DNA of 64,000 bases from Caenimonas soli. GTDB taxonomy: Bacteria; Pseudomonadota; Gammaproteobacteria; Burkholderiales; Burkholderiaceae_C. Positions 41,885-51,306 of the stretch are shown here, one piece after another. The translations under genes and the position numbers were made by a program. The stretch is taken from NCBI RefSeq assembly GCF_013155545.1, contig NZ_JABJVV010000008.1, positions 186,001 through 250,000 of the forward strand, in the 5' to 3' direction. Numbering within the stretch: the stretch's first letter is position 1; each line of letters begins with the position of its first letter. Under the pieces are notes generated by a model. That model saw nothing but the letters and a program-made list of their open reading frames with translations, was not told where the DNA came from and did no database searches.

Positions 41885-44676
41885 TGACCAATGAAACCAA
41901 ATCCACCTGCCCGTACTGCGGGGTGGGATGCGGTGTCATCATCGAGAGCGAGGGCGACCAGATCACGGGCGTCCGGGGCGACCCGGACCACCCGGCCAAC
42001 TTCGGCCGCCTGTGCACCAAGGGCTCCACGCTGCACCTGACGGCGTCCGCGCCGATCACCCGGCAGACCCGGCTGTTGCACCCGATGCGGCGCGAGCACC
42101 GCGCCGAGAAGCCCCATCGCGTCTCGTGGGATGACGCGCTGGGCTTCGCCACCGAGAACTTCGCTCAGGTCATCCGCGAGCACGGGCCCGATGCGGTGGG
42201 CTTCTACATCTCCGGCCAGTTGCTGACCGAGGACTACTACGTCTTCAACAAGCTGGTCAAGGGCCTCATCGGCACGAACAACGTGGACACCAACTCGCGC
42301 CTTTGCATGAGCAGCGCGGTAGCGGGCTACAAGATGACGCTGGGCGCCGACGCGCCGCCCAACTGCTACGACGACGTGAACCACGCGCAGTGCATCTTCA
42401 TCGTCGGCAGCAACACGGCCTGGGCGCACCCGATCCTGTTCCGGCGGATCGAAGACGCCAAGGCCGCCAACCCGCAGATGAAGATCATCTTCTGCGACCC
42501 GCGCCGCACCGACACGGCCGAGATCGCCGACCTGTACCTGCCCATCCAGCCCGGCACCGACGTGATGCTGTTCAACGGCCTGCTGCACATCATGATGTGG
42601 GAAGGCTGGGTCCGGCAGGACTACATCGCCGCCCACACCAGCGGCTTCGACGATCTCAAGGCCACGGTACGCGACTGCACGCCCGACCTGGTGGCCCAGG
42701 TCTGCGGCATCAAGAAAGAAGACCTGTTCCTGGCGGCCAAGCTGTTCGCCACTTCCGCCGCCACCTTGAGCCTGTACTGCCAGGGCTTGAACCAGTCGTC
42801 CAGCGGCACGGCCAAGAATGCCGCGCTGATCAACCTGCACCTGGCCACGGCCCAGATCGGCAAGCCCGGCGCCGGCCCGTTCTCGCTGACCGGCCAGCCC
42901 AACGCCATGGGCGGGCGCGAGGTCGGCGGCCTGGCCAACCTGCTGTCGGCGCACCGCGACCTGGCCAACCCCGAGCATCGAGCCGAGATCGCGGCGCTGT
43001 GGGGCGTGCCGTCGGTCCCGGAGAAACCGGGCAAGACGGCCGTGGAAATGTTCCAGGCCGCCGCCGACGGCGAGATCAAGGCCTTGTGGATAGCCTGCAC
43101 CAACCCGGCGCAGTCCATGCCCGACCAGTCCACCGTCCGCCGGGCCCTGCAGCGGGCCGAGTTCGTGGTGGTGCAGGAAGCATTCGCCACCACGGCGACC
43201 TGCGACTACGCCGACCTGCTGCTACCCGCCACCACCTGGGGCGAGAAAACCGGCACGGTCACGAACAGCGAGCGCCGCATCAGCCGCGTCCGCCCCGCCG
43301 TGCCCAAGCCCGCCGGCACCCGGCACGACTGGGCGATCGCCGCCGAGTTCGGCCACCGGCTCGAGCGCAAATTGCGCCCGGGCCAAGCCACCCTGTTTCC
43401 CTATTCGCTCACGGACGAAACGGCGGGCGCCGAAGCCATCTGGAACGAGCACCGCGAGACCACCCGCGGGCGCGACCTGGACATCACCGGCATGAGCTAT
43501 GCCCTGCTGGACCAATCTCCCCTGCAGTGGCCCATGCCGGCCGGCCAGGCCGCAGGCAAAGTCCGCTTGTACGAGGACGGCGTCTTCCCCACCGCCGACG
43601 GCAAGGCACGATTCGCCAACGTAGCCTACAAGCCGCTGGCCGAGCCGCGCGAATCCCGCTACCCGTTTTCGCTCACCACCGGGCGGCTGCGCGACCAGTG
43701 GCACGGCATGAGCCGCACCGGGACCCTGGGGCGGCTGTTTGGCCATGTGGCCGAACCGTCGGTGCAGATGAACCCGCAGGACATGTCGCGCCGCTTGCTG
43801 AACGAAGGCGATCTGGTCCATGTCACCAGCAAGCGCGGCTCCATCATGGTGCCGGTGCAGGCCAGCAATGAAGTCGGCCTGAGCCAGGCCTTCATGGCCA
43901 TGCACTGGGGCTCGGAATACCTGACCGGCTGCTCCAGCACGGGCGAGCGGCTTGCCGGTGTCAACGCCATCACCACCTCGGCGTACTGCCCCACTTCCAA
44001 GCAGCCTGAACTGAAGCACGCGGCCGTGAAGATCCTGAAGGCCGAACTGCCGTGGCAGCTGCTGGCCATCGCATGGTTGCCGCAGGACGAAGCGTTGCAC
44101 GCGCGCGAAGAACTCAAGCAGGTGATGACGCTGTTCCCGTTCGCCTCCTGCGTGCCGTTCGGCCGGGAGCGCGCCGGCGTGCTGCTGCGTGCCGCCGCGC
44201 ATGAAGCGCCGCCCGATGAATTGATGGTTCGCATCGAGGCCTTGCTGGGACTATCGGGCCGCGACGTCTTGCGTTATGCCGATCGCAAGAAAGGACAGCG
44301 GCGCGCCATGCGGCTGGTCCGCCACGGCCAGGAGGCGCGGCTGGAGGGCTTCGTGCTCGCCGGCGACACCAGTGCGGAGGCCTGGATCAAGACCCTGCTG
44401 CAGGACGAATTGCCGGCACAGGCCTATGGCCGCTTGTTGTTGGTGCCGGGTGCCAAGGCGCCGGTGGCCGTGCAGTCGCGCGGCAAGCAGGTCTGCACCT
44501 GTTTCAACGTCACCGACGCCGAGATCGGCGAGTTTCTGGGCGGCTGCGCCGGCAGCGAGACGCAAAGGCTGGATGCGTTGCAGGGCAACCTGAAATGCGG
44601 CACCAACTGCGGCTCCTGCGTGCCTGAACTCAAACGCATGGTCCGCGGGATCATCCCGCTGAAGCAAGCCGCCTAG
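41884..44676 (+). CDS. nasA: assimilatory nitrate reductase catalytic subunit (NasA)
   Basis: A 930-residue molybdopterin enzyme reducing nitrate to nitrite in the cytoplasm. The N-terminal [4Fe-4S] ligands are C9, C12, C16 and C44; the Mo-ligand cysteine is C141 in NSRLCMSS. The bis-MGD domains follow (MKIIFCDPRRTDTAEIADLYL region, GQPNAMGGREVGG). A C-terminal BFD-like [2Fe-2S] module is present with CTCFNVT (about 872) and CGTNCGSC (about 905). There is no signal peptide. The start overlaps nirD (TAATG). No separate NADH-dependent NasB/NasC electron-transfer gene is in the window. Confidence 0.96.
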   Translation: MTNETKSTCPYCGVGCGVIIESEGDQITGVRGDPDHPANFGRLCTKGSTLHLTASAPITRQTRLLHPMRREHRAEKPHRVSWDDALGFATENFAQVIREHGPDAVGFYISGQLLTEDYYVFNKLVKGLIGTNNVDTNSRLCMSSAVAGYKMTLGADAPPNCYDDVNHAQCIFIVGSNTAWAHPILFRRIEDAKAANPQMKIIFCDPRRTDTAEIADLYLPIQPGTDVMLFNGLLHIMMWEGWVRQDYIAAHTSGFDDLKATVRDCTPDLVAQVCGIKKEDLFLAAKLFATSAATLSLYCQGLNQSSSGTAKNAALINLHLATAQIGKPGAGPFSLTGQPNAMGGREVGGLANLLSAHRDLANPEHRAEIAALWGVPSVPEKPGKTAVEMFQAAADGEIKALWIACTNPAQSMPDQSTVRRALQRAEFVVVQEAFATTATCDYADLLLPATTWGEKTGTVTNSERRISRVRPAVPKPAGTRHDWAIAAEFGHRLERKLRPGQATLFPYSLTDETAGAEAIWNEHRETTRGRDLDITGMSYALLDQSPLQWPMPAGQAAGKVRLYEDGVFPTADGKARFANVAYKPLAEPRESRYPFSLTTGRLRDQWHGMSRTGTLGRLFGHVAEPSVQMNPQDMSRRLLNEGDLVHVTSKRGSIMVPVQASNEVGLSQAFMAMHWGSEYLTGCSSTGERLAGVNAITTSAYCPTSKQPELKHAAVKILKAELPWQLLAIAWLPQDEALHAREELKQVMTLFPFASCVPFGRERAGVLLRAAAHEAPPDELMVRIEALLGLSGRDVLRYADRKKGQRRAMRLVRHGQEARLEGFVLAGDTSAEAWIKTLLQDELPAQAYGRLLLVPGAKAPVAVQSRGKQVCTCFNVTDAEIGEFLGGCAGSETQRLDALQGNLKCGTNCGSCVPELKRMVRGIIPLKQAA

Positions 44677-44730
44677 GGGCAAATCGCCTAATAGCCGAAA
44701 GTCATGAGGCTTCAGGGACAATTGGTCCCC

Positions 44731-45636
44731 ATGGGCATCAGCCAATACATCAAGGTCATCGGCCGCGGCAAGCGAGGAGCTCGCTCGCTCGACCGCGAGC
44801 AGGCTGCCGATTTGTTCGGTCAGGTGCTGGATGGAGCCGTCACCGACCTGGAAGTGGGCGCATTCTGCCTGTCGATGCGCATCAAGGGCGAGACGCCCGA
44901 AGAGATGGCGGGTTTCATGGATGCGACTTACGCGCGCCTGAATCACATCCCGTCCAGCGGCAAGCCCGTCGTCGTGCTGCCCAGTTACAACGGCGCGCGC
45001 AAGCTGCCGGTGCTCACGCCCCTGCTGGCGCTGCTGATCGCGCGCCGCGGTCTCCCTGTGCTCATCCACGGCACCGCCACGGAATCCAGCCGGGTGTTCG
45101 TGCCTCACGTGCTGCAGGCGATGGACATCCACGCGCTCCCCGGGGTGCGGGCGATTGCGCCGGGCGAGGCTGCCTACGTGCCGACCGAGCTGCTGTGTCC
45201 CGGCCTGAAGCGCTTGCTGGACGTGCGGCGCGTCGTGGGCTTGCGCAACTCCAGCCACAGCCTGGTGAAGCTGATGAATCCCTGCGCGGGGCCCGCGGTC
45301 GTCGTCAGCAGTTACACCCATTCCGAATATGCAGTGTCCATGGCCGCGGTGTTCGAACTGATGGGCTCCACCGCCCTGCTGCTGCGCGGCACCGAAGGCG
45401 AGGTGGTGGCGGACGCGCGGCGGTTGCCGCAGATGGACGGCTTCATTGCCGGGCGGCAGGTGACCCTGCAGGAAGGCGAGAAAGGTACCCTCACCAACCT
45501 GCCGGATATGCCGCGTGAGGTCGACGCCGAAACCACGGCCACCTACATTCAGGAAGTGCTGGCGGGCACCAAGCCCGTGCCCGCGTCCATGGGCTTGCAA
45601 GTGGAACATATCTTGCATCTGGCTGAATCACTATGA
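44731..45636 (+). CDS. ybiB: YbiB/TrpD2-family nucleic-acid-binding protein
   Basis: A 301-residue relative of anthranilate phosphoribosyltransferase (NPRTase fold). The YbiB start IKVIGRGKRGARSLDREQA, LPSYNGARKLPVLTPLLALLLA-type core and LRNSSHSLVKLMNP are present. I chose ATG 44731 because it aligns with the YbiB N-terminus; ATG 44704 would add nine residues. YbiB proteins are reported to bind nucleic acids rather than act as transferases. The gene lies between nasA and cobA and shares ATGA with cobA. Its role in nitrate assimilation is not known. Confidence 0.88.
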   Translation: MGISQYIKVIGRGKRGARSLDREQAADLFGQVLDGAVTDLEVGAFCLSMRIKGETPEEMAGFMDATYARLNHIPSSGKPVVVLPSYNGARKLPVLTPLLALLIARRGLPVLIHGTATESSRVFVPHVLQAMDIHALPGVRAIAPGEAAYVPTELLCPGLKRLLDVRRVVGLRNSSHSLVKLMNPCAGPAVVVSSYTHSEYAVSMAAVFELMGSTALLLRGTEGEVVADARRLPQMDGFIAGRQVTLQEGEKGTLTNLPDMPREVDAETTATYIQEVLAGTKPVPASMGLQVEHILHLAESL

Positions 45637-46400
45637 ATGCTGGAAAAGTCACTCTGGTGGGCGCGGGTCCCGGCGATCCCGAACTGCTCACCTTGAAAGC
45701 CCTCAAGGCCATCCAGGCCGCAACGGTGCTGCTGGTGGACGACCTGGTCAGCCAGGAAATCGTCGCCTTTGCCGCGCCCACCGCTCGCGTGGTGTACGTC
45801 GGCAAGCGCGGTGGCTGCAAGAGCACACCCCAGGCCTTCATCGAGAAGCTGATGGTCATGGCCGCCAAGGAAGGCGAGGTCGTGGTGCGTCTCAAAGGCG
45901 GTGACCCGTTCATCTTCGGCCGCGGCGGCGAAGAGGTCGAACACCTGCGCGAAGCCGGCATCGAGGTGCAGGTCGTCAACGGCATCACCTCCGGCTTGGC
46001 CGCGGTCACGTCGCTCGGCGTGCCGCTCACGCACCGCGAACACGCGCACGGCGTGGTGTTCGTCACGGGCCATGCCCATCCCGGCTCACAGGGCGCCGAC
46101 TGGCGAGCCCTGGCTGCGGCGGCGCGCGACGCCAAGCTCACCCTGGTGGTCTACATGGGTGTGAGCGGCGCGGCCCGCATCCAGGAAGAACTGCTCACCG
46201 CGCTGCCCGCCTCCACCCCGGTGGCGATAATCCAGCGCGCCAGCTTGCCGGACCAGCGCCATGCCGTCACCACGCTGGGGCAACTCGACGCGACCATCGC
46301 GCGGGAACAGCTCGCGAGCCCCTCGGTGATCGTGGTCGGCGATGTGATCAGGGGCGTGGCCGCGGCGAGAAGCGCCCCGGCGCAATTCCGCGTCGCCTGA
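45633..46400 (+). CDS. cobA: uroporphyrinogen-III C-methyltransferase
   Basis: A 255-residue SUMT that methylates uroporphyrinogen III twice to precorrin-2 using S-adenosylmethionine, the first step to siroheme. Motifs are LVGAGPGDPELLTLKAL near the N-terminus, VGKRGG, VVRLKGGDPFIFGRGGEE and VTGH. It is the stand-alone form without the CysG N-terminal dehydrogenase/ferrochelatase. It ends the nirB-nirD-nasA-ybiB-cobA unit and would supply siroheme for NirB. The start shares ATGA with ybiB. Confidence 0.95.
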   Translation: MNAGKVTLVGAGPGDPELLTLKALKAIQAATVLLVDDLVSQEIVAFAAPTARVVYVGKRGGCKSTPQAFIEKLMVMAAKEGEVVVRLKGGDPFIFGRGGEEVEHLREAGIEVQVVNGITSGLAAVTSLGVPLTHREHAHGVVFVTGHAHPGSQGADWRALAAAARDAKLTLVVYMGVSGAARIQEELLTALPASTPVAIIQRASLPDQRHAVTTLGQLDATIAREQLASPSVIVVGDVIRGVAAARSAPAQFRVA

Positions 46401-46431
46401 GGCGCCGGCGACGCCGCATACACTGCGGCCC

Positions 46432-47649
46432 ATGCAAGATTTCGATGTCGCCGTCATCGGCGCCGGCGCTGCCGGGCTGTTCTGCGCCGGCATAGCCGGC
46501 CAGCTTGGCCTGAAAGTGCTGCTGGTCGATCACGGCGACAAGGTGGCCGAGAAGATCCGCATTTCCGGCGGAGGCCGCTGCAACTTCACCAACCGCGACC
46601 TCGAGCCGCGCGCGCCGCACAAGCACTTCCTGGGCGAGAACCCTAATTTCTGCCGCTCGGCGCTGTCGCGATACACGCCCCAGGATTTCATGGCGCTGGT
46701 GCAGCGCCACGGCATTCCGTTTCACGAGAAGCACAAGGGCCAGCTCTTTGGCGATCGCTCCTCCGAGGACTTCATCCAGATGCTGCTGCGCGAATGCGAG
46801 GCGGGCGGCGTGACGCGCTGGCAGCCCTGCGCCGTAACCAGCATCGGCGCCTCGCAGCCGGGCTATCAGCTGCAGACCGACCGCGGCCCCGTCGCTGCCC
46901 GCCAGGTGGTCATCTCGACCGGCGGCCTGTCGATCCCCAAGATCGGCGCCACCGATTTCGGCTATCGCGTCGCCCGCCAGTTCGGCATCCGTATCGTCGA
47001 GCCGCGCCCGGCTTTGGTGCCGCTGACCTTCGACGGGGAAAGCTGGGCACCCTATTCGCAGCTGGCCGGCTTGTCGCTGCCGGTCGCCATAGAAACCGGG
47101 CAGAAGAAGGAGCGAATGGTTTTTCACGAGGACCTGCTGTTCACGCACCGCGGCCTGAGCGGGCCCGCCGTCCTGCAAATCTCCAGCTATTGGCGCCCGG
47201 GCCAGCCGATCCGCATCGACCTGGCGCCCGGGATCGACCTTCCCCAGGAGCTCGGGCGAGCCAAGGCGACGTCGCGCAAGCTCATCGCCAACGAGCTCGC
47301 CGCCTTGGTGCCCTCGCGCCTGGCCGACGCCTGGGCGCAGCAAGATCCCGCCTGGCAGCGGCCCGTGAACGAAAGCAGCGACAAGGCCCTGGCCGCCCTG
47401 GCCGAGCGCCTGGCCCATTGGCCGCTGCTGCCGAACGGCAGCGAAGGCTACAAGAAGGCGGAAGTGACTGCCGGAGGCGTGGACACCCGAGACCTCTCGT
47501 CGCAGACCATGGAGTCGAAGCAGCCCGGCCTGTACTTCATCGGCGAGGTGGTGGACGTGACGGGCTGGCTGGGCGGCTACAACTTCCAGTGGGCCTGGGC
47601 CAGCGCCTATGCCTGCGCCCAAGCCCTGGCGGCTAGCGCGCGCCCATGA
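46432..47649 (+). CDS. HI0933/BaiN-family NAD(P)/FAD-dependent oxidoreductase
   Basis: A 405-residue flavoprotein. The FAD motif VIGAGAAGLFCA begins at residue 8, followed by EKIRISGGGRCNFTN, the hallmark of the HI0933 family, and the C-terminal GEVVDVTGWLGGYNFQWAWASAY. Members are poorly characterised; BaiN from gut clostridia reduces bile-acid enones, but no such function can be inferred here. It is 31 bases downstream of cobA and could be cotranscribed. The last 17 bases overlap the end of the hybrid kinase gene on the other strand. Confidence 0.92.
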   Translation: MQDFDVAVIGAGAAGLFCAGIAGQLGLKVLLVDHGDKVAEKIRISGGGRCNFTNRDLEPRAPHKHFLGENPNFCRSALSRYTPQDFMALVQRHGIPFHEKHKGQLFGDRSSEDFIQMLLRECEAGGVTRWQPCAVTSIGASQPGYQLQTDRGPVAARQVVISTGGLSIPKIGATDFGYRVARQFGIRIVEPRPALVPLTFDGESWAPYSQLAGLSLPVAIETGQKKERMVFHEDLLFTHRGLSGPAVLQISSYWRPGQPIRIDLAPGIDLPQELGRAKATSRKLIANELAALVPSRLADAWAQQDPAWQRPVNESSDKALAALAERLAHWPLLPNGSEGYKKAEVTAGGVDTRDLSSQTMESKQPGLYFIGEVVDVTGWLGGYNFQWAWASAYACAQALAASARP

Positions 47650-50299
47650 GTTCGTTCAGCACTTCCAGCAGCCGGTCGATCGCCACGGGCTTGACCAGGT
47701 GCTCGTCGAATTTGGCGGCCAGCGCCAGGGCCCGGTCGTTTTCGCGGCCATAGCCGGTCAGGGCCACCAGCTTCATTCCCGCAGCGCGCGGATCGGCGCG
47801 CAGCAGCCCCGCGAGCTGGTAGCCGTCGATGTCCGGCAAGCCGATGTCCAGCAAAGCCAGCTGCGGGACATAGCTGTCCAGCAGCGCCATGGCCTCGTCG
47901 GCATGGCCGGCGCAGCGCGCTTCGTAGCCCACCATCCGCAAGATCTCGGCCAGGGTGTCGGCGGCGTCGGCGTTGTCATCCACGACCATGATGCGGCCGC
48001 TGCCGGCGGCCGGCGTTTCACCGGGGTCGCCATCGCTCTCAGGCGATGGCGGCTGGTCGCTGGCCGGCAGGCGCACGACGAAGCGGCTACCCTTTCCCGG
48101 CCCGTCGCTGGCTGCGGAAACGCTGCCGCCATGCATTTCCGCCAGCGTGCGAACGATCGTGAGCCCGAGGCCCAGGCCTCCAGCCTGGCGATCCATGGAC
48201 TGCTGGCCCTGCACGAACAGATCGAACACCCGGGGCAGCAGCTGCGCGTCGATGCCGCTGCCGTTGTCCTGCACGCTGGCTTCGACGAACCCATCCGCCC
48301 GGTCCAGCGCCAGCGTGACGACCCCGTCCGCAGGCGTGAACTTCGCCGCGTTGACCAGGAGATTGCAGAGAATCTGGGTCAGGCGCACCCCATCGCCGAT
48401 CACCTGCGCCGGCTGCTCGCCCAGGCGCAGCTCAACCGGCCGCTGGTGCTTCTCGAACACCGGGCGCGTCAGCTCCACGGCATGGGCCACTATCGCCTTC
48501 ATGTCCACCGCCTCGCGCTGCAGCTGGATCTTGCCCTGCGTGATCCGCGAAACGTCCAGGAGGTCGTCGATCAGGCGCGACAGGTGGGCCACCTGGCGCC
48601 CGATGACGCGACGCTCGTCCAAACCCACGGTCGGGTTGCGGCGGGCCATCAGCTCCAGGGCGCTGGCAATCGGCGCCAGGGGGTTGCGCAGCTCGTGGCC
48701 CAGCATGGCAAGGAACTCGTCCTTGGCGCGGTTTGCCGATTCGGCGTGCCGGCGCGTGGCTTCCGCCTCCGCGTAGAGACGCGCATTGTCCAGCGCCAGC
48801 GCGGCGCGTTGTGCCAGCGCCCGAACCAGGGCCTGGTCTTCCTCGGTGATGTCGCGGCCCGACTCGGCCTGCACGACGCCCATCGCCCCGATGGTGCGCC
48901 CGCGGGCCACGAGTGGAACGATGTAATGGGCGCGCATCCCGAAAGTCTCGGTGTAGAGCCTCATCGCCGGATCGGCCATCACTTCCGGGTCCGTAAAATT
49001 GCCGTGGTGCGGGCGCCCGTTCGCCATCACCCAGGCCATCGAGCCCTTCGTGCCGTCGGCGGCGCGCAACTCCCTGGCCATTCGAAGCGCCCGTTCGGCC
49101 CTTTCCGGATCGCTGTGGTGCGCCAGGCGGCGCTGCGAGTCACCATGTTCGTCCAGCAGGTCGAGGCGGCACCAATCAGCAATCTCCGGCACGACGATCC
49201 TGGCGATGGCTTGCAGCGTTTCATCGGGGTCCAACGAGCCCGAAAGCACCGCCCCGGCTTTCGCCAGCAGCTCGAGCCGGCGGCGCGCAGCTTCGGCCTC
49301 GCCTCGGGCGCGGCGCTCGGCCTCCAGCAGTTCCACCCGCTCGGTGACGTCCGTGCTGGCGCCCACCATGCGCAAGGGTTGTCCCTGCGCGTCGCGTACC
49401 AGGTGGCCCCGGGTGGTGATCCACCGGGTACGTCCATCGGGAAGACGGGTGCGGTACTCGGCCGTGTAGGGCGGTCCACCCGCCAGCGCAGCCCGCATGG
49501 CCTGCCGGGCCTTGGGAAAGTCCTCGGGGTGGACCCGTGCGCGAAACCCTTCATAGCCACCGGTATCGCCGCCCAGCTCCATCTCATGCATCTCATAGAT
49601 CCGGTCGGACCAGGTGACGTGGTTGCGCACGATGTCCCAGTCCCAGATGCCGACCTGCCCTGCCTCCACGGCCATTCGCAGGCGTTCTTCGCTGATACGC
49701 AGCGCGTCCTCGGCCTGCTGGTGCTGCTCGACCAGACGGGCGTTCACGACCACGGGCGCGGCGAGCATGGCAAGCTCGGCGGCAAAAGCAACGTCTTCCG
49801 GCGTATGGCGGCGGCCGGACCGGCCCATGAAGAGCGTCAGCCCGCCGACCACTTCGTCCCGGTAGCGCACGGGCACCGTGATCATCGAGGTGAACGCCAG
49901 CCGGCGCAGCAAGGCCAGATGACCCTCGTTGACGGCGATGCTGCAATACCAGGCGTCGTCGGTCTGGGGGTGCAGGGCGGGCCGCCCGGAGGAGAGCGCG
50001 CAAAGGTTGATATCCGTGCGCTCCTGCCTCACCCATTGGGTGGGCGCCAGCAGGGCTTCGATGTCGGGCGCCTCATGGGCGGCGACCGTCCGCCGCACGC
50101 CGCCACCATGGACCACGTCGAAGAAGCCAAAATCGGCCAGCGCCGGCAAGCAGGCGTCGATGGTCTGGCGCAGCGTATCGTTGAAATCCGCCGCCGATGC
50201 CAGCAGCCTCGCGGCACGGCCGAGTATCTGCCGCTGCACTTCGGGCGCGGCCGCAGGGAGCATGGCTGGATGGGGTCCCACTGAGAGATTCTGGCGCAT
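47633..50299 (-). CDS. hybrid sensor histidine kinase/response regulator (GAF-PAS-GAF-HisKA-HATPase-REC)
   Basis: A soluble-looking 888-residue hybrid kinase with no clear membrane span. Domains in order: GAF (about 25-190), PAS/PAC of the PAS_3 type (about 205-325), GAF (about 345-508), HisKA with H535 in [12 protein letters not shown], HATPase (about 640-755) with DNGSGI and GGLGLGL, and a receiver (about 770-888) with phosphoacceptor Asp in [12 protein letters not shown] chose ATG 50299; the frame stays open through rpsU antisense, which cannot be coding. No cognate output gene is adjacent. The input signal is unknown. Its stop overlaps the convergent flavoprotein gene by 17 bases. Confidence 0.9.
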   Translation of the reverse strand: MRQNLSVGPHPAMLPAAAPEVQRQILGRAARLLASAADFNDTLRQTIDACLPALADFGFFDVVHGGGVRRTVAAHEAPDIEALLAPTQWVRQERTDINLCALSSGRPALHPQTDDAWYCSIAVNEGHLALLRRLAFTSMITVPVRYRDEVVGGLTLFMGRSGRRHTPEDVAFAAELAMLAAPVVVNARLVEQHQQAEDALRISEERLRMAVEAGQVGIWDWDIVRNHVTWSDRIYEMHEMELGGDTGGYEGFRARVHPEDFPKARQAMRAALAGGPPYTAEYRTRLPDGRTRWITTRGHLVRDAQGQPLRMVGASTDVTERVELLEAERRARGEAEAARRRLELLAKAGAVLSGSLDPDETLQAIARIVVPEIADWCRLDLLDEHGDSQRRLAHHSDPERAERALRMARELRAADGTKGSMAWVMANGRPHHGNFTDPEVMADPAMRLYTETFGMRAHYIVPLVARGRTIGAMGVVQAESGRDITEEDQALVRALAQRAALALDNARLYAEAEATRRHAESANRAKDEFLAMLGHELRNPLAPIASALELMARRNPTVGLDERRVIGRQVAHLSRLIDDLLDVSRITQGKIQLQREAVDMKAIVAHAVELTRPVFEKHQRPVELRLGEQPAQVIGDGVRLTQILCNLLVNAAKFTPADGVVTLALDRADGFVEASVQDNGSGIDAQLLPRVFDLFVQGQQSMDRQAGGLGLGLTIVRTLAEMHGGSVSAASDGPGKGSRFVVRLPASDQPPSPESDGDPGETPAAGSGRIMVVDDNADAADTLAEILRMVGYEARCAGHADEAMALLDSYVPQLALLDIGLPDIDGYQLAGLLRADPRAAGMKLVALTGYGRENDRALALAAKFDEHLVKPVAIDRLLEVLNELMGAR

Positions 50300-50343
50300 T
50301 TCACGCGCGCAAGGCTGGGATTGACCCTCCCGGCAGGCAGCGC

Positions 50344-50371
50344 TTGCTACCGGCCGCCGTGGGGCTATAAT
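50344..50371 (+). promoter_or_regulatory. Sigma-70 promoter of rpsU
   Basis: TTGCTA (50344-50349) and a perfect TATAAT (50366-50371) are separated by 16 bases. Predicted start about 50378, giving a leader of about 117 bases before rpsU. Confidence 0.8.
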
Positions 50372-50391
50372 GTCGGGCTTTGCTGGCAAAC

Positions 50392-50420
50392 CCCCAACGG
50401 CCTGATCAATCAAGTTGGGG
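50392..50420 (+). promoter_or_regulatory. Stem-loop in the rpsU leader
   Basis: CCCCAAC (50392-50398) pairs perfectly with GTTGGGG (50414-50420) over a 15-base loop near the 5' end of the rpsU mRNA. The leader is long for a 70-codon ribosomal protein gene, so a regulatory role is possible. No known family recognised. Confidence 0.5.
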
Positions 50421-50494
50421 AAACCGCAGTTAAGGCGCCCGGGCCCGATCTCCCTGGCACCCTCTGGCTGCACATTTTGGAAATTCATTAGCTG

Positions 50495-50707
50495 ATGACG
50501 ACGATCCGTGTAAAAGAAAACGAGCCGTTCGACGTGGCCCTGCGCCGCTTCAAACGCACCATCGAGAAGCTGGGCCTGCTGACCGAACTGCGCGCGCGCG
50601 AGTTCTACGAGAAGCCCACCGCCGAGCGCAAGCGCAAGAAGGCCGCGGCCGTCAAGCGCCACTACAAGCGCGTTCGCAGCATGCAGTTGCCCAAAAAGCT
50701 GTACTGA
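50495..50707 (+). CDS. rpsU: 30S ribosomal protein S21
   Basis: S21 is a small basic protein near the anti-Shine-Dalgarno region of the 30S subunit. The 70-residue product matches the family: [20 protein letters not shown] at the start (core VALRRFKR), then [20 protein letters not shown] basic helix and a Lys/Arg-rich end. A strong promoter, a leader hairpin and a terminator show that it is transcribed on its own. The Shine-Dalgarno region before ATG 50495 is weak, as is common for rpsU. Confidence 0.96.
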
Positions 50708-50727
50708 TCCTGCCCTCGCGGCACCCG

Positions 50728-50763
50728 AAAAGCCTGCCTGGGGACGCTCAAGCAGGCTTTTTT
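50728..50763 (+). terminator. Rho-independent terminator after rpsU
   Basis: Ten-base arms AAAAGCCTGC (50728-50737) and GCAGGCTTTT (50752-50761) form a perfect stem followed by more T residues to 50763. It lies 21 bases past the rpsU stop and 20 bases before yqeY. Confidence 0.92.
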
Positions 50764-50782
50764 CATTCCCTGGGAGACAAGA

Positions 50783-51229
50783 ATGAGCCTCAAAGAACGC
50801 ATTACCGATGACATGAAGGCCGCCATGCGCGCCAAGGACGCCGAGCGCCTGGGCACCATCCGCCTGCTCACGGCCGCCATGAAGCAGAAGGAAGTGGACG
50901 AGCGCGTGGAGCTGGATGACGTGGCCGTGATCGGCATCGTCGACAAGATGCTCAAGCAGCGCAAGGACAGCATCGAAGCCTTCGAGAAGGCGGGACGGCA
51001 AGACCTGGCCGACAAGGAAAAGTCCGAAGTGACCGTGCTGCAGGCCTATCTGCCGGCGCGGCTTTCAGCCGATGAGGTGGCGGCCGAGGTCAAGGCGATC
51101 GTGGCTGAGCTTGGCGCCAAGGGTCCCGGCGATATGGGCAAGGTCATGGGCGCCGTGAAGTCCAAATTGGCCGGCAAGGCCGATATGGGGCTGGTTTCGG
51201 CTGCGGTGAAGGCGGCGCTGGCTGGCTGA
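50783..51229 (+). CDS. yqeY: GatB/YqeY domain-containing protein
   Basis: A 148-residue stand-alone YqeY protein resembling the tRNA-binding tail of GatB. Features are the helical N-terminus LKERITDDMKAAMRAKDAERL, the middle EKSEVTVLQAYLPARLS and the C-terminal GPGDMGKVMGAVKSKLAGKADM. GGGAGA precedes ATG 50783. The position after rpsU is very common in proteobacteria (rpsU-yqeY-dnaG), but dnaG does not follow here. The biochemical function of YqeY is not firmly established; tRNA or aminoacyl-tRNA quality control is suspected. Confidence 0.92.
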   Translation: MSLKERITDDMKAAMRAKDAERLGTIRLLTAAMKQKEVDERVELDDVAVIGIVDKMLKQRKDSIEAFEKAGRQDLADKEKSEVTVLQAYLPARLSADEVAAEVKAIVAELGAKGPGDMGKVMGAVKSKLAGKADMGLVSAAVKAALAG

Positions 51230-51235
51230 ATGGGC

Positions 51236-51301
51236 TGTCATGCCGGACTCGATCCGGCATCCACGCGCCGCCATGGATCCCGGGTCGAGCCCGGGATGAC
51301 A
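51236..51301. repeat. Palindromic intergenic repeat, copy 1
   Basis: Two 28-base arms (51236-51263 and 51274-51301), about four-fifths complementary, contain nested hairpins TGCCGGA/TCCGGCA and CCCGGG/CCCGGG. Ends are TGTCAT and ATGACA. It fills the gap between convergent yqeY and pmbA. A related copy lies at 54486-54549. Confidence 0.85.
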
Positions 51302-51306
51302 AATCC

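Noticed and set aside
39168..42152. A 994-codon open frame on the minus strand across nirB, nirD and nasA
   Set aside because: It runs antisense through three genes with canonical motifs and has the same artefactual composition; no start signal or conserved domain.
50300..51001. N-terminal extension of the hybrid kinase through rpsU and yqeY antisense
   Set aside because: The extra 234 residues would overlap rpsU, its promoter and its terminator on the other strand and show no domain; ATG 50299 gives a normal GAF-first kinase.
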